Positions 12,954-13,379 of a stretch of 13,379 nucleotides of DNA are shown in pieces. The DNA comes from Limimaricola sp041580155. GTDB lineage: Bacteria; Pseudomonadota; Alphaproteobacteria; Rhodobacterales; Rhodobacteraceae. The notes beneath the pieces are model-generated. The model was not told where the DNA came from. It searched no databases and saw nothing but the letters and a program-made list of their open reading frames with translations. How positions within the stretch are numbered: position 1 is the first letter of the stretch; every line of letters starts with the position of its first letter. Position numbers and translations under genes: made by a program. The stretch lies in NCBI GenBank assembly GCA_041580155.1, contig JBFGEI010000066.1, positions 1 through 13,379 on the forward strand, read 5' to 3'.

Positions 12954-13379
12954 ATGGCAACGGCAGATCTTCTTCAGATGAGCGACAAGCGTACCGCAGA
13001 CCGACAGAAGGCGCTCGACAGCGCCCTGGCCCAGATCGAACGTCAGTTCGGCAAGGGCTCCATCATGAAGCTGGGTGGCGACAACCAGCTGCCGGACATC
13101 GAGGCGACCTCGACCGGCTCGCTCGGTCTGGACATCGCGCTCGGCATCGGCGGCCTGCCGAAGGGCCGGATCGTCGAGATCTACGGCCCGGAAAGCTCGG
13201 GCAAGACCACGCTGACGCTGCACGCGGTGGCCGAGGAACAGAAGAAGGGCGGCATCTGCGCCTTCGTCGACGCGGAACACGCGCTCGACCCGCAGTATGC
13301 CAAGAAGCTGGGGGTCAACCTCGAAGAGCTGCTGATCTCGCAGCCCGACACCGGCGAGCAGGCGCTCGAGATCGTCGAC
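12954..13379 (+). CDS. recA: RecA recombinase (N-terminal part, cut by window edge)
   Basis: The first 142 codons are present without a stop; the full protein is normally about 350 aa. RecA polymerises on single-stranded DNA, drives strand exchange and triggers LexA self-cleavage. The sequence shows the N-terminal oligomerisation helix (ALDSALAQIERQFGKGSIMKL), the Walker A loop GPESSGKT (78-85) and the catalytic Glu in VDAEHALD (E108). ATSTGSLGLDIALGIGGLPKG (51-71) is a RecA hallmark. The ATG has AAGGA 8 nt upstream. The leader contains a small hairpin (CCGCC-CTCA-GGCGG, 12918-12931). Transcription is expected to be under LexA control through the box at 12890-12904. The sequence is intact as far as it goes and matches the Rhodobacterales type. 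Confidence 0.98.
   Translation, partial: MATADLLQMSDKRTADRQKALDSALAQIERQFGKGSIMKLGGDNQLPDIEATSTGSLGLDIALGIGGLPKGRIVEIYGPESSGKTTLTLHAVAEEQKKGGICAFVDAEHALDPQYAKKLGVNLEELLISQPDTGEQALEIVD

Noticed and set aside
12746..12955. 69-codon open frame across the recA upstream region
   Set aside because: It covers the SOS box and promoter region and overlaps the start of the sulfotransferase-like gene in another frame; no ribosome site or motif supports it.
12924..13280. 118-codon open frame on the minus strand inside recA
   Set aside because: recA is certain on the plus strand; this is its shadow.

Overview
The window looks like a piece of a high-GC alphaproteobacterial chromosome, most likely from the Rhodobacterales. 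The evidence is the strong G/C bias at third codon positions, a recA N-terminus of the Rhodobacter type (MATADLLQMSDKR, then QIERQFGKGSIMKLGGDN), and a perfect alphaproteobacterial SOS box (GAAC-N7-GAAC) in front of it. I see no RNA gene, insertion sequence, CRISPR array or prophage. Coding density is very high, and the window holds nine genes, the last one cut by the right edge.

Left block (12-2738). A TAXI-type TRAP transporter binding protein (minus strand) is divergent from a two-gene operon on the plus strand. That operon encodes a BDH2/DHRS6-like short-chain dehydrogenase and a fumarylacetoacetate-hydrolase-family enzyme. The pair resembles the last two steps of the non-phosphorylative L-fucose/L-rhamnose pathway: oxidation of a 2-keto-3-deoxy acid at C4, then hydrolysis of the 2,4-diketo acid to pyruvate plus lactate. 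This assignment is by family resemblance and context.

Central block (2751-9391, minus strand). Three tightly packed genes with 4-nt gaps encode (i) a 1118-aa transglutaminase plus DUF2126 (glutamine-synthetase-fold putative amidoligase) protein, (ii) a 799-aa circularly permuted ATP-grasp plus alpha-E fusion, and (iii) a 291-aa stand-alone transglutaminase-like protein. This is a known but biochemically uncharacterised group, predicted to make or modify a peptide through amide-bond formation and cleavage. The proteasome-like Anbu peptidase often found with it is not in this window. It is the best candidate here for an undescribed biological system.

Right block (9646-13379). A CPA1/NhaP-type cation:proton antiporter with a long cytoplasmic tail ending in a cyclic-nucleotide-binding-like domain converges on a small sulfotransferase-like gene; their two TAG stop codons share one CTAG palindrome. 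The sulfotransferase-like gene is divergent from recA. The intergenic region between them carries the SOS box inside a 17-bp near-perfect inverted repeat. recA runs off the right edge.
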